NCBI GenBank assembly: GCA_005793645.1
Contig: SXRG01000055.1
Location: 1-11,579, forward strand
Direction of reading: 5' to 3'
DNA length: 11,579 nt
Source of the DNA: Burkholderiales bacterium
GTDB taxonomy: Bacteria; Pseudomonadota; Gammaproteobacteria; Burkholderiales; Thiobacillaceae
Shown here piece after piece: positions 1 to 7,605 of this stretch (the first letter of the stretch is position 1; every line of letters starts with the position of its first letter). The notes beneath the pieces were generated by a model. That model was not told the origin of the DNA and searched no databases. It saw nothing but the letters and a program-made list of their open reading frames with translations. The translations under genes were made by a program, and so were the position numbers.

Positions 1-25
1 CTCTAACCAGCTGAGCTACGCGCCT
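1..25 (-). tRNA. tRNA 5' end, partial, probably tRNA-Val(GAC)
   Basis: Read on the minus strand, this stretch is the acceptor 5' strand AGGCGCG followed by TA, the D-stem GCTC, and a D-loop AGCTGGTTA with the invariant GG, then GAG closing the D-stem. This is the first 25 bases of a class I tRNA that continues past the left edge. The anticodon is not in the window, so the amino acid cannot be read. A1 and this acceptor/D-arm resemble proteobacterial tRNA-Val(GAC) as I remember it, but tRNA-Ile or another species is possible. That it is a tRNA is near certain; its identity is a guess. Confidence 0.85.
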
Positions 26-36
26 AGGGAGCGCGC

Positions 37-65
37 ATTCTAGCGAAGCTTGCGTCCAAACACAA
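37..65 (-). promoter_or_regulatory. Probable sigma70 promoter of the left tRNA
   Basis: On the minus strand a TAGAAT box (bases 42-37, five of six matches to TATAAT) lies 17 bases downstream of TTGTGT (bases 65-60, a weak -35 that keeps TTG). The -10 is followed by the GC-rich stretch GCGCGCTCCC just before the tRNA 5' end, like the discriminators of stable-RNA promoters under stringent control. It lies in the 47-base gap after the MFS gene stop, so the tRNA probably has its own promoter, although read-through from the MFS gene is not excluded. I see no terminator in this gap. Confidence 0.45.
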
Positions 66-72
66 CCTAAAC

Positions 73-1350
73 TTAGCGGGCCCGCCTCGCTGCCCGCCGG
101 CCGCACCGCAGATCAATCCCGACCAACAACCACAGACCAACGATAAAAAACGGGGCCAGGGCCAGCATAGCGATGCGGTGCTGGCCACCGCTCAACCAGA
201 CCACAACACCATAAAGTAGCGGTCCGAGGATGGAGGACAGTTTCACGGCCAGACCCCAGAAGCCAAAAAACTCAGCCTCGCGGGCACGCGGACTGAGGTA
301 TCCCACCAGGGCACGGCCGGCCGATTGGGAAGCCCCCAAACACAACCCGGCCAGGTTTGCCACCCCCCAGAACAGGCTGACCTCCGTCGCCGCCCAGGCC
401 AGGCAGATGGTGAACAGCCACCCCATCAGGGTGATCGCCAGGGTGGCCTTGTGGCCAATGCGATCCTGAAGGAAGCCGAACAACACCGCGCCCAGTGCCG
501 CAGTCAGGTTGACGACCGCAATTAACAGGATGCTTTGCCGGGTGTCGAAGCCCATGGCCTGTTGCGCGTAGATTGCCGCCAGGGCGATAACGGCCTGCAC
601 CCCGGACTGGTAAGCGACGATGCAAAGCAGAAAGCGACGCAAGTCAGGGAATGCACCCAGCGCGTTCAAGCCGGCCTGCAATCGGACAATCGGGGGGCGC
701 GGCACCGGACGCTCACGCAGCCAGATAAAGGTCGGCAACGCAGTCAACACAAACAAACCCGCCGTGATAGCTAGAGTACCCGGGACGAACCCCGCCGCTG
801 TCTGGCCCAGCGCCTGGCCGCGATCAACCCAGGCAAGACAGACCACCAGAGTCAACAGCCCACCCAGATAACCCAAGCCCCAGCCCCAACCGGACAACCG
901 TCCCAGGCCGCGACCACACGCGAGTTCGGGCAGGAAAGCGGCAATGAGATTCTCGCCCATGCCAAAGGCCAGATTGCTGATCACGATGAGGATAACAGCG
1001 AGGCCAATCTGTCCCGGCCCGACCTCCCCCAAGGCCAGCGTCGCCAGCGCACACAACAGCGTGGTCAGCAACAGCATAGGTTTCTTACGCGGCCAACCCT
1101 GTTCGGCGCCCTGATCCACCCAGCGCCCCAGCCACGGTCCACTTAGCATGATAAGGGCATAAGATACAGCCAGCGCGCCGCTCCACAACAGGGTCGCCCA
1201 CGGGGCATCGCCGGCGATGACAGCAACAAAATAGGCGCTGTAGATCGCCGTAATGACCACCGTGGTATAGCCAGAATTAGCGAAATCGAACGCGGCCCAA
1301 GCCCAAGCCTCGCGCCGTTTGACCCCTGGATTCAACAGCAGACCCGCCAT
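73..1350 (-). CDS. MFS transporter, UMF1/Atg22-like family
   Basis: Encodes a 425-residue, very hydrophobic inner-membrane protein with about 12 predicted transmembrane helices. The N-terminus carries the family signature: a Trp-rich lead, then FDFANSGYTTVV (residues 21-32), followed by a first helix ending in AYF. The SGWGWGLGYLGG segment (153-164), the MFS loop motif GFLQDRIGHK (292-301) and a SQSxGRAL...EAEFFGFW segment (341-365) also match the UMF1 group, which includes the fungal vacuolar effluxer Atg22. Bacterial members have no firmly known substrate; amino-acid or small-metabolite efflux is a guess by analogy. The start is supported by GGAG (bases 1357-1360) six bases upstream of the ATG. 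The C-terminus is a short Arg-rich cytosolic tail (CGRRAARRAR). The gene diverges from metG across 55 bases and sits upstream of a tRNA on the same strand. Length is normal and no frame break is seen. Confidence 0.9.
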   Translation of the reverse strand: MAGLLLNPGVKRREAWAWAAFDFANSGYTTVVITAIYSAYFVAVIAGDAPWATLLWSGALAVSYALIMLSGPWLGRWVDQGAEQGWPRKKPMLLLTTLLCALATLALGEVGPGQIGLAVILIVISNLAFGMGENLIAAFLPELACGRGLGRLSGWGWGLGYLGGLLTLVVCLAWVDRGQALGQTAAGFVPGTLAITAGLFVLTALPTFIWLRERPVPRPPIVRLQAGLNALGAFPDLRRFLLCIVAYQSGVQAVIALAAIYAQQAMGFDTRQSILLIAVVNLTAALGAVLFGFLQDRIGHKATLAITLMGWLFTICLAWAATEVSLFWGVANLAGLCLGASQSAGRALVGYLSPRAREAEFFGFWGLAVKLSSILGPLLYGVVVWLSGGQHRIAMLALAPFFIVGLWLLVGIDLRCGRRAARRAR

Positions 1351-1405
1351 TCCTTACTCCAACCGCTACAATAGCCGCCACTTTACCGACTAATACCTCA
1401 CATTC

Positions 1406-3460
1406 ATGTCTGCCGCACGCAAAATTCTGGTCACCTCCGCCTTACCCTATGCCAACGGCAGCATCCACTTGGGCCATCTGGTTGAATACATCCAAACCGA
1501 TGTCTGGGTGCGATTCCAGAAGATGCGTGGGCATCAATGCATCTATTGCTGCGCCGACGACACCCACGGCGCACCGATCATGCTGCGCGCCGAACGCGAG
1601 GGCATCACACCAGAGCAGCTGATCGACCGCGTCTGGCATGAACACAAGCGCGACTTTGACGGCTTTCATGTCGCGTTCGACAACTATTACTCAACCAACA
1701 CGCCGGAAACCCGCCATTACGCCGACCTCATCTACACCCGTCTGCGCGAGGCCGGACTGATCGATGTGCGCTCGGTTGAGCAGTTCTTTGACCCTGATAA
1801 GCAGATGTTCCTACCTGACCGCTTCGTCAAAGGCGAGTGTCCAAAGTGCCACGCCAAGGACCAGTACGGTGACAACTGCGAGGCTTGCGGTGCAGCCTAC
1901 CAGCCGACCGAACTCATCAACCCCTATTCAGCGGTATCCGGTGCCACACCCGTACGCAAGCATTCGGACCACTACTTCTTCAGGCTGTCCGACCCGCGTT
2001 GCGCCGACTTCCTCAAGGAATGGATCACCCCACCACAAGTTCAGGCCGAGGCCAGCAACAAACTGGGTGAGTGGCTGTCCGGTGGCCTGTCTGACTGGGA
2101 TATCTCGCGTGATTCACCTTATTTTGGCTTTGAGATCCCCGATGCCCCTGGCAAGTTTTACTATGTTTGGCTCGATGCGCCAGTCGGCTACATGGGTAGT
2201 TTCAAGCATTATTGTGACCGCAGCGGGGTCAACTTTGATGCCTTCTGGAAACCGGGCTCCGACGCCGAGCTGTACCATTTTATCGGCAAGGACATCCTCT
2301 ATTTCCACGCCCTATTCTGGCCTGCCGAACTGCACCACGCCGGCTTCCGCACCCCAACCAGCGTATTCTGTCACGGCTTCCTGACCGTCAACGGCAGCAA
2401 AATGTCCAAGTCGCGCGGTACCTTCATCACCGCCGAAAGCTATCTCAAGCATCTCAACCCCGAGTACTTGCGGTATTACTACGCCGCCAAACTAAACGGC
2501 ACCCTGGAAGACATTGACCTCAACCTCGAGGACTTCTCAGCCCGCGTCAATTCGGATCTGGTCGGCAAGTATGTGAACATCGCCAGCCGCTGCGCCGGAT
2601 TCATCAGCAAGCGCTTTAGCGGCCAACTGGGTCCCATCGATAACGCCGCGACAGCCGACTTCCAATCCGCCTTTTCCGAGGGTGTCATTGCTCAAAGCTA
2701 CGAGTCACGCGACTTTGCCCGCGCCCTGCGCGAGATCATGCGCCTGGCCGATGCTGCCAACCTCTACATCGCTGAGAAGAAGCCCTGGGAGATGGCCAAG
2801 CAGGAAGGGCGCGAGGCCGAACTGCACACGGTCTGTTCCACCGCACTGACCCTATTCCGCGACCTAACGCTCTACCTCAAACCCGTACTGCCCATCCTGG
2901 CGGCTGAGGTGGAAAGCTTCCTCAACATCGCGCCGCTCAACTGGAGCGAGGACTGGGCACCCCTGCCTGCCGGGCACAACATCCGTGAATATCAGCACCT
3001 GATGGCCCGCATCGATCCCAAACAGATCGCTGCCCTCGTGGAAGAAAATACGCAGAATCTAGCCCCCGCTTCCGAAGCTTCGCCCACCCGTCACGCCGAA
3101 CACCAGCAGCACGCCATCCAGCCCATCGCCGAGACCATCGGTATCGACGACTTCGGCAAGATCGACCTGCGTATCGCCCGAATTGTCACTGCGGGTCCCG
3201 TTGAAGGTGCCGACAAGCTGTTGCATCTGGAACTCGACATCGGTGAAGAAAAACCGCGTCAGGTCTTTGCCGGCATCAAGGCCGCCTACGCACCGGAAAC
3301 CCTGGTGGGACGACTCACCGTCATGGTTGCCAACCTCGCACCGCGCAAGATGAAGTTTGGCATGAGCGAGGGCATGGTCCTGGCCGCCTCCGATGAGCGC
3401 GGCGGGCCCTTCCTTTTAGCCCCGGACAGCGGCGCCCAGCCGGGGATGCGTATCAAATGA
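1406..3460 (+). CDS. metG: Methionyl-tRNA synthetase, long form with C-terminal tRNA-binding domain
   Basis: Cytosolic class I enzyme that activates methionine with ATP and charges both initiator and elongator tRNA-Met. The 684-residue protein is close to E. coli MetG (about 677). Visible landmarks are the HIGH-type motif HLGH at 21-24, a complete zinc knuckle with Cys145, Cys148, Cys158 and Cys161, the KMSKS loop at 332-336, and the anticodon-stacking Trp461 in the segment EKKPWEMAKQ. A linker rich in Ala, Glu and His (about 550-576) leads to an EMAP/Trbp111-like tRNA-binding and dimerisation domain (about 577-684). The ATG at 1406 is the only sensible start by alignment, since KILVTSALPYANG begins at residue 6. 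The 20 bases upstream contain no Shine-Dalgarno sequence. The gene ends inside the map start (ATGA), so it heads a metG-map-glnD transcript. All catalytic elements are intact. Confidence 0.98.
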   Translation: MSAARKILVTSALPYANGSIHLGHLVEYIQTDVWVRFQKMRGHQCIYCCADDTHGAPIMLRAEREGITPEQLIDRVWHEHKRDFDGFHVAFDNYYSTNTPETRHYADLIYTRLREAGLIDVRSVEQFFDPDKQMFLPDRFVKGECPKCHAKDQYGDNCEACGAAYQPTELINPYSAVSGATPVRKHSDHYFFRLSDPRCADFLKEWITPPQVQAEASNKLGEWLSGGLSDWDISRDSPYFGFEIPDAPGKFYYVWLDAPVGYMGSFKHYCDRSGVNFDAFWKPGSDAELYHFIGKDILYFHALFWPAELHHAGFRTPTSVFCHGFLTVNGSKMSKSRGTFITAESYLKHLNPEYLRYYYAAKLNGTLEDIDLNLEDFSARVNSDLVGKYVNIASRCAGFISKRFSGQLGPIDNAATADFQSAFSEGVIAQSYESRDFARALREIMRLADAANLYIAEKKPWEMAKQEGREAELHTVCSTALTLFRDLTLYLKPVLPILAAEVESFLNIAPLNWSEDWAPLPAGHNIREYQHLMARIDPKQIAALVEENTQNLAPASEASPTRHAEHQQHAIQPIAETIGIDDFGKIDLRIARIVTAGPVEGADKLLHLELDIGEEKPRQVFAGIKAAYAPETLVGRLTVMVANLAPRKMKFGMSEGMVLAASDERGGPFLLAPDSGAQPGMRIK

Positions 3461-4260
3461 GTATCTCCATCAAAGGCATTGGCGACATTGCCAAGATGCG
3501 CATCGCCGGACGCCTGGCGAGCGAAGTACTCGACTACATCACGCCCTTCGTGCAACCCGGCGTCACTACTGACACACTCGACCAGCTCTGCCACGACTAC
3601 ATGGTGCAGGAACAAGGCTGCATCCCGGCCCCGCTCAACTATGCCCCCGGCGGCCACGCGCCCTATCCAAAATCGATCTGCACCTCGATCAACCAGCAGG
3701 TCTGTCACGGTGTTCCGGGCGATAAGCTGTTAAAGGACGGCGACATTATCAATCTCGACATTACCGTCATCAAGGATGGCTGGCATGGCGATACCAGCCG
3801 CATGTTCAGCGTTGGCAAAGCCTCCGCTCAAGCCAATCGTCTCTGCCAAATCACCTACGAATGTATGTGGAAGGGAATCCAAGTCGTGCGCCCCGGCATC
3901 CATCTTGGCCTGATCGGGGCAACCATCCAAAAACATGCCGAGACCAGCGGCTACTCGGTAGTGCGCGAATACTGTGGCCACGGCATCGGCCGCGCGTTCC
4001 ACGAAGATCCGCAGGTAATGCACTACGGACGCGCCAACGAAGGCCCAATCCTGGAAGCCGGCATGATCTTCACCCTCGAGCCCATGATCAACGCCGGCCG
4101 CCGCGATATCCGCATGCTGTCCGACGGTTGGACCGTGGTCACCAAGGATCGTAGCCTGTCGGCACAATGGGAACACACCGTGCTGGTCACCGAGACCGGT
4201 TTCGAGGCCCTCACCCTCTCCGCCGGCAGTCCACCTCCGCCGACCTTCATCGCCCAGTAA
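3457..4260 (+). CDS. map: Type I methionine aminopeptidase
   Basis: Removes the N-terminal methionine from nascent proteins after deformylation when the second residue is small. It is a 267-residue cytosolic pita-bread metalloprotease, close to the 264 of E. coli Map. The five metal ligands are present: Asp101, Asp112, His175, Glu208 and Glu239. The catalytic His84 lies in CHGVPGD and His182 follows the HGIGRxFHE motif. The ATG overlaps the metG stop by four bases (ATGA), which implies translational coupling. Its own stop overlaps the glnD start (TAATG). The C-terminus ends in a short proline run (SPPPPTFIAQ) beyond the catalytic fold, which looks like a harmless tail. The map-glnD order is common in gammaproteobacteria; metG directly upstream is less usual. 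Confidence 0.98.
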   Translation: MSISIKGIGDIAKMRIAGRLASEVLDYITPFVQPGVTTDTLDQLCHDYMVQEQGCIPAPLNYAPGGHAPYPKSICTSINQQVCHGVPGDKLLKDGDIINLDITVIKDGWHGDTSRMFSVGKASAQANRLCQITYECMWKGIQVVRPGIHLGLIGATIQKHAETSGYSVVREYCGHGIGRAFHEDPQVMHYGRANEGPILEAGMIFTLEPMINAGRRDIRMLSDGWTVVTKDRSLSAQWEHTVLVTETGFEALTLSAGSPPPPTFIAQ

Positions 4261-6806
4261 TGGTCGCATCAACACGCCTGAACGACTGGCGCGATGCCTA
4301 TCGCTCGGCGCGTGAGGCCGCCATCGCTCGCTATCGCACCCGCCCCCGCGTTCCACCCCTGCTACGCGACCTGACCCGCGCGGCTGACCACCTCCTGCAG
4401 GCCATCTGGCAGCACCATGACCTACCCGCCGCCGCCGCGCTAATCGCTGTGGGCGGCTACGGGCGCGGCGAACAATTTCCGCAGTCGGACATCGACATCC
4501 TGATCCTGGTCGACGATACACTTCCCGAAGCCGATCTAGCCTGCTTTGAGCCCCTGATCGGCCTATTCTGGGATTGTGGCCTGCCAGTGGGTCACAGCGT
4601 TCGCCGTCTGTCCGAATGTCTGGAGCAATCCGCAAAGGACATCACCATCCAAACCAACCTGCTCGAGGCCCGCCCGCTCTGCGGGAATGGCGACCTCGCA
4701 GCCAGTCTCATCACCCGTCTCGCGACGGCCATAGATCCAGCCGCCTTTCTGGCAGGCAAGCGGATGGAACAAATCGACCGTCACGGGCGATTTTCCGATC
4801 GCGGACTGATGCTCGAACCCCATCTCAAGGACAGCCCCGGTGGCCTACGCGACCTACACATGATCGACTGGGTAGGACAAACCGCTGGTTTTGCGCGTCA
4901 CGGCCCGGACATCCTGGCCGCAATGGTGACGGATGGCCGCCTGTGCCGCGCCGAGATGCTTCATATCCGTACTGGCCGCAATTTTCTGTCCCACCTACGG
5001 ATTCGCTTGCATCTGGCGACCGGCCGACGCGAAGAGCGACTGTTGTTCGAATTCCAAGAGCGTATCGCTACCGAAATGGGCCTCATCGCCTCACGGACGC
5101 GACGCGCCTCCGAGATCCTGATGCAGCGTTTTTTTCGCACGGCACACGCGGTAGCCATGGCCAACCAGATCCTGCTCGGCGACCTAACGCAGGTAATCGA
5201 CGGAAAATCCCATCCCAATCACTTCGACCTACCTGAACCTACCGATTTCGAGCGGCATCCGGAAGGTATCCTGGCGTGCATCCTGCACCTGCAAAACCAC
5301 CCTGAACTGACTGAATTCAGCCCGCGCGCCCTGCGTCTTCTAGCACGGGCCGGAACGCAAATGGACGCGACCTACCGCCGCAACCCGCTCCACCAGAGCC
5401 AGTTCATCGCCATCCTGAGGCAACCGCGCGGCGTCACACAAGCCCTGCGCCTGATGCACCGACTGGGCCTCCTCGGCCGCTATATCCCCGCCTTTGCCAA
5501 GATCACTGGGCAGATGCAGCATGACCTCTACCATATCCATCCGGTGGACGAACACAGTTTGATGCTGTTACGCAATCTGCGCCGTCTGGCCTTGACCGAA
5601 TTCGCCCATGAATTCCCCCTTGCGCACCGCATCATGAGGGATTTCGATTCGCCCGACCTCCTCTATCTCGTAGCCCTCTTTCATGACATTGCCAAGGGAC
5701 GCAGAGGGGACCACTCAGCATTGGGCGCTATCGAGATGCGACGGTTCTGTCGCCATCACGCCTTGTCGGCCGAAACAAGCGAACTCATGATCTGGCTGGT
5801 GCGTGAACACCTGACCCTGTCCAGCACTGCACAAAAACAGGACCTGTCCGACCCCGAGGTCATCGCCACCTTTGCGACCCGGTGCGGTGATCTACGTCAC
5901 CTCAACGCCCTCTACCTGTTCACCCTGTGCGACATCCGCGCTACCAACCCTGCGATCTGGAATGCCTGGAAAGACAACCTGCTCAAGACCCTTTATTACG
6001 CCGCACGCAACCATCTAGAAGGCCACGCGGTCGTCGCAGACTCCGTGGATGAACGGCGCGAACACGCGCGTACCCTGCTGCGCCTGCACGGCTGGTCGGA
6101 CGGTGCCGAGACCGCGCTCTGGTCGCGCCTCGACGACCTCTGGTTCCTGCGCAACGCCGCCCAAGAAATCGCCTGGCAAACGCGCGCCCTCCTCACGGCT
6201 TTGCATCACGGATCTTCGACCCTCGTACGCACTCGCCTGTCGCCTATCGGAGAAGGCGTCGAGGTATTGATCCATGCGCCGGATCAACAGGGCCTTTTTG
6301 CCCTGATCTGCGGCTTCTTTGCCCACCTCGGCTACTCAGTCCTCGAGGCGCGCATCCACACCACCCGCGACCATCATGTGCTCGACAGTTTCCTGATCAT
6401 GGACCCGGCACAAACCCACAACACCTACCGCGATGTTCTCAACTATATCGAACACGAACTGGCCGAACAAATCATGCAGAGGCATGCCCCCTCTTCCATC
6501 CCGGGCCGGGTGACCCGCCAGTTGCGCGCCTTCCCGCTGGCTCCCCAACTATCGCTGACCCGCAGTGAAGGACGCCATGACCATATCCTCAGTTTTAGTG
6601 CAGGTGACCGGCCAGGACTGCTCTACGCCGTGGCGCGCACACTGGCCGACCACCATATCGAGGTTCGCACGGCACGAATCCATACTCTGGGTGGGCGGGC
6701 TGAAGATGTCTTCGTGCTAGAAGGCGCCACGCTTGACAATACCGAATCGCGCATGGCACTAGAACGCGCCTTGCTTCTGGTTCTGGATCTACAGGTCAGC
6801 GCCTAA
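4260..6806 (+). CDS. glnD: Bifunctional PII uridylyltransferase / uridylyl-removing enzyme
   Basis: Cytosolic nitrogen sensor: adds UMP to PII proteins (GlnB/GlnK) when glutamine is low and removes it when glutamine is high, which controls glutamine synthetase adenylylation and NtrBC signalling. The 848-residue product has the standard domain order. A nucleotidyltransferase domain carries GGYGRGE (65-71) followed by the metal Asp77 and Asp79 (SDIDIL). A helical linker follows. An HD phosphohydrolase domain has HPVDEH (427-432) and the metal pair His475-Asp476 (FHDIAKG). Two C-terminal ACT glutamine-sensing domains start near 667 and 773, with the Gly-containing cores DQQGLF and DRPGLL. The frame is open further upstream within map, but the ATG at 4260 that overlaps the map stop (TAATG) gives the family-like N-terminus. 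No Shine-Dalgarno is visible there, so translation is probably coupled to map. The protein is slightly shorter than E. coli GlnD (890) with nothing essential missing. Confidence 0.97.
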   Translation: MVASTRLNDWRDAYRSAREAAIARYRTRPRVPPLLRDLTRAADHLLQAIWQHHDLPAAAALIAVGGYGRGEQFPQSDIDILILVDDTLPEADLACFEPLIGLFWDCGLPVGHSVRRLSECLEQSAKDITIQTNLLEARPLCGNGDLAASLITRLATAIDPAAFLAGKRMEQIDRHGRFSDRGLMLEPHLKDSPGGLRDLHMIDWVGQTAGFARHGPDILAAMVTDGRLCRAEMLHIRTGRNFLSHLRIRLHLATGRREERLLFEFQERIATEMGLIASRTRRASEILMQRFFRTAHAVAMANQILLGDLTQVIDGKSHPNHFDLPEPTDFERHPEGILACILHLQNHPELTEFSPRALRLLARAGTQMDATYRRNPLHQSQFIAILRQPRGVTQALRLMHRLGLLGRYIPAFAKITGQMQHDLYHIHPVDEHSLMLLRNLRRLALTEFAHEFPLAHRIMRDFDSPDLLYLVALFHDIAKGRRGDHSALGAIEMRRFCRHHALSAETSELMIWLVREHLTLSSTAQKQDLSDPEVIATFATRCGDLRHLNALYLFTLCDIRATNPAIWNAWKDNLLKTLYYAARNHLEGHAVVADSVDERREHARTLLRLHGWSDGAETALWSRLDDLWFLRNAAQEIAWQTRALLTALHHGSSTLVRTRLSPIGEGVEVLIHAPDQQGLFALICGFFAHLGYSVLEARIHTTRDHHVLDSFLIMDPAQTHNTYRDVLNYIEHELAEQIMQRHAPSSIPGRVTRQLRAFPLAPQLSLTRSEGRHDHILSFSAGDRPGLLYAVARTLADHHIEVRTARIHTLGGRAEDVFVLEGATLDNTESRMALERALLLVLDLQVSA

Positions 6807-6816
6807 GCCAAAAGCG

Positions 6817-6833
6817 AGGCCTGAGTCAGGCCT
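6817..6833. terminator. Palindromic hairpin at the convergent ends of glnD and mtnP
   Basis: The sequence AGGCCTGAGTCAGGCCT is a perfect inverted repeat around a single G and can fold as a seven-base-pair stem with an AGT loop. It begins 11 bases after the glnD stop and contains the mtnP TGA stop (6828-6826). On the minus strand the stem is followed by CGCTTTTGG, a short T run expected of a weak intrinsic terminator for mtnP. On the plus strand no T run follows, so termination of glnD here is doubtful. The stem is GC-rich, but function is inferred from position. Confidence 0.4.
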
Positions 6834-7593
6834 GAGAAAGCCCATTATTCTCGCCCAGCCGTCGAATGATATCCGTCAGAACAGCTGGCATGCGGGCCAC
6901 AAGACCAACCTGTATCTCAGCAATAGCCTCCATGCGAATTTCATCCAGTCCACCGCGCCCGGCGGCCCAATTCACACTAGCCGCGAGGGTCGCATAACAG
7001 AGGCCCAATTCATGGGCGAGATACGCCTCTGGCATCCCGGTCATGCCGACCATATCCACCCCATCACGCGCCATGCGCTCAATCTCAGCCGGGGTCTCCA
7101 AGCGTGGGCCCTGCGTCACACCGTAGGTGCCACGCGCCATAAAATGCTCACCTGCCGCCTCCAGTGCCGCCAGGCAATGGGCCCGCAGCGTCGGGCAATA
7201 GGGATGGGAAAAATCCAGGTGCGCCACCGTCGATTCGCTGCCATATTCCGCATAGGTCATCTCGCGGCCCCAGGTATAATCGATCAGCTGATCAGGCACG
7301 GCAAAGTGGCCCGGCGCCAGGTCCGCATGGATGCCACCGACCGTGGCGATGGCAAGTACCTGTTCCACCTCGGCCTCACGCAAGGCCCACAGGTTGGCGC
7401 GGTAATTGATGCGATGCGGCGGAATGGTATGGGCCAGACCATGGCGTGCCAGGAAGACCACCGGCGCCTCTGCCAATCGCCCGAAGATCAAAGCCGCTGA
7501 AGGCGCACCATAGGGCGTGCGAACGACCTCACGCCGCTCGATCACCAGATCCGGAAACCGCCCCAGACCCGATCCGCCAATAATACTCAACAT
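6826..7593 (-). CDS. mtnP: S-methyl-5'-thioinosine phosphorylase (MTAP/PNP family)
   Basis: A trimeric-type purine nucleoside phosphorylase of 255 residues that cleaves a methylthio-nucleoside with phosphate to free base plus 5-methylthioribose-1-phosphate. Family motifs, numbered from the ATG at 7593, are the phosphate loop GGSGLG (6-11), RHG (50-52), NYRANLWAL (63-71), TQGPRLET (160-167) and MVGMTGMPEA (181-190). The overall sequence resembles P. aeruginosa methylthioinosine phosphorylase. The base-recognition region reads SVNWAAG with Asn208, where adenine-specific MTA phosphorylases carry aspartates, so the 6-oxopurine substrate methylthioinosine is favoured over methylthioadenosine. A TTG two codons upstream is in frame but has only one base between it and the ribosome site, while GGGAG lies seven bases before the ATG, so the ATG was chosen. 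The gene follows hpt by 12 bases and its TGA stop lies inside a terminator-like hairpin. The MTI assignment is inference from residues and resemblance. Confidence 0.9.
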   Translation of the reverse strand: MLSIIGGSGLGRFPDLVIERREVVRTPYGAPSAALIFGRLAEAPVVFLARHGLAHTIPPHRINYRANLWALREAEVEQVLAIATVGGIHADLAPGHFAVPDQLIDYTWGREMTYAEYGSESTVAHLDFSHPYCPTLRAHCLAALEAAGEHFMARGTYGVTQGPRLETPAEIERMARDGVDMVGMTGMPEAYLAHELGLCYATLAASVNWAAGRGGLDEIRMEAIAEIQVGLVARMPAVLTDIIRRLGENNGLSQA

Positions 7594-7600
7594 AGCCAAT

Positions 7601-7605
7601 CTCCC
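7601..7605 (-). promoter_or_regulatory. Shine-Dalgarno of mtnP that fixes its start
   Basis: On the minus strand GGGAG follows the hpt TAA stop directly and stands seven bases before the ATG at 7593. The longer TTG-initiated frame would have a spacing of one base, which is not workable. This puts the start at MLSIIGGSG. Confidence 0.8.

Noticed and set aside
4167..4259. Upstream extension of glnD inside map by 31 codons
   Set aside because: The extra residues are the out-of-frame translation of map; the ATG overlapping the map stop gives the family-like N-terminus.
3730..4635. A 301-codon open frame on the minus strand opposite map and glnD
   Set aside because: It is Arg/Gly-rich, has no recognisable domain and lies wholly opposite two clear genes; long antisense frames are expected from the GC bias at third codon positions.
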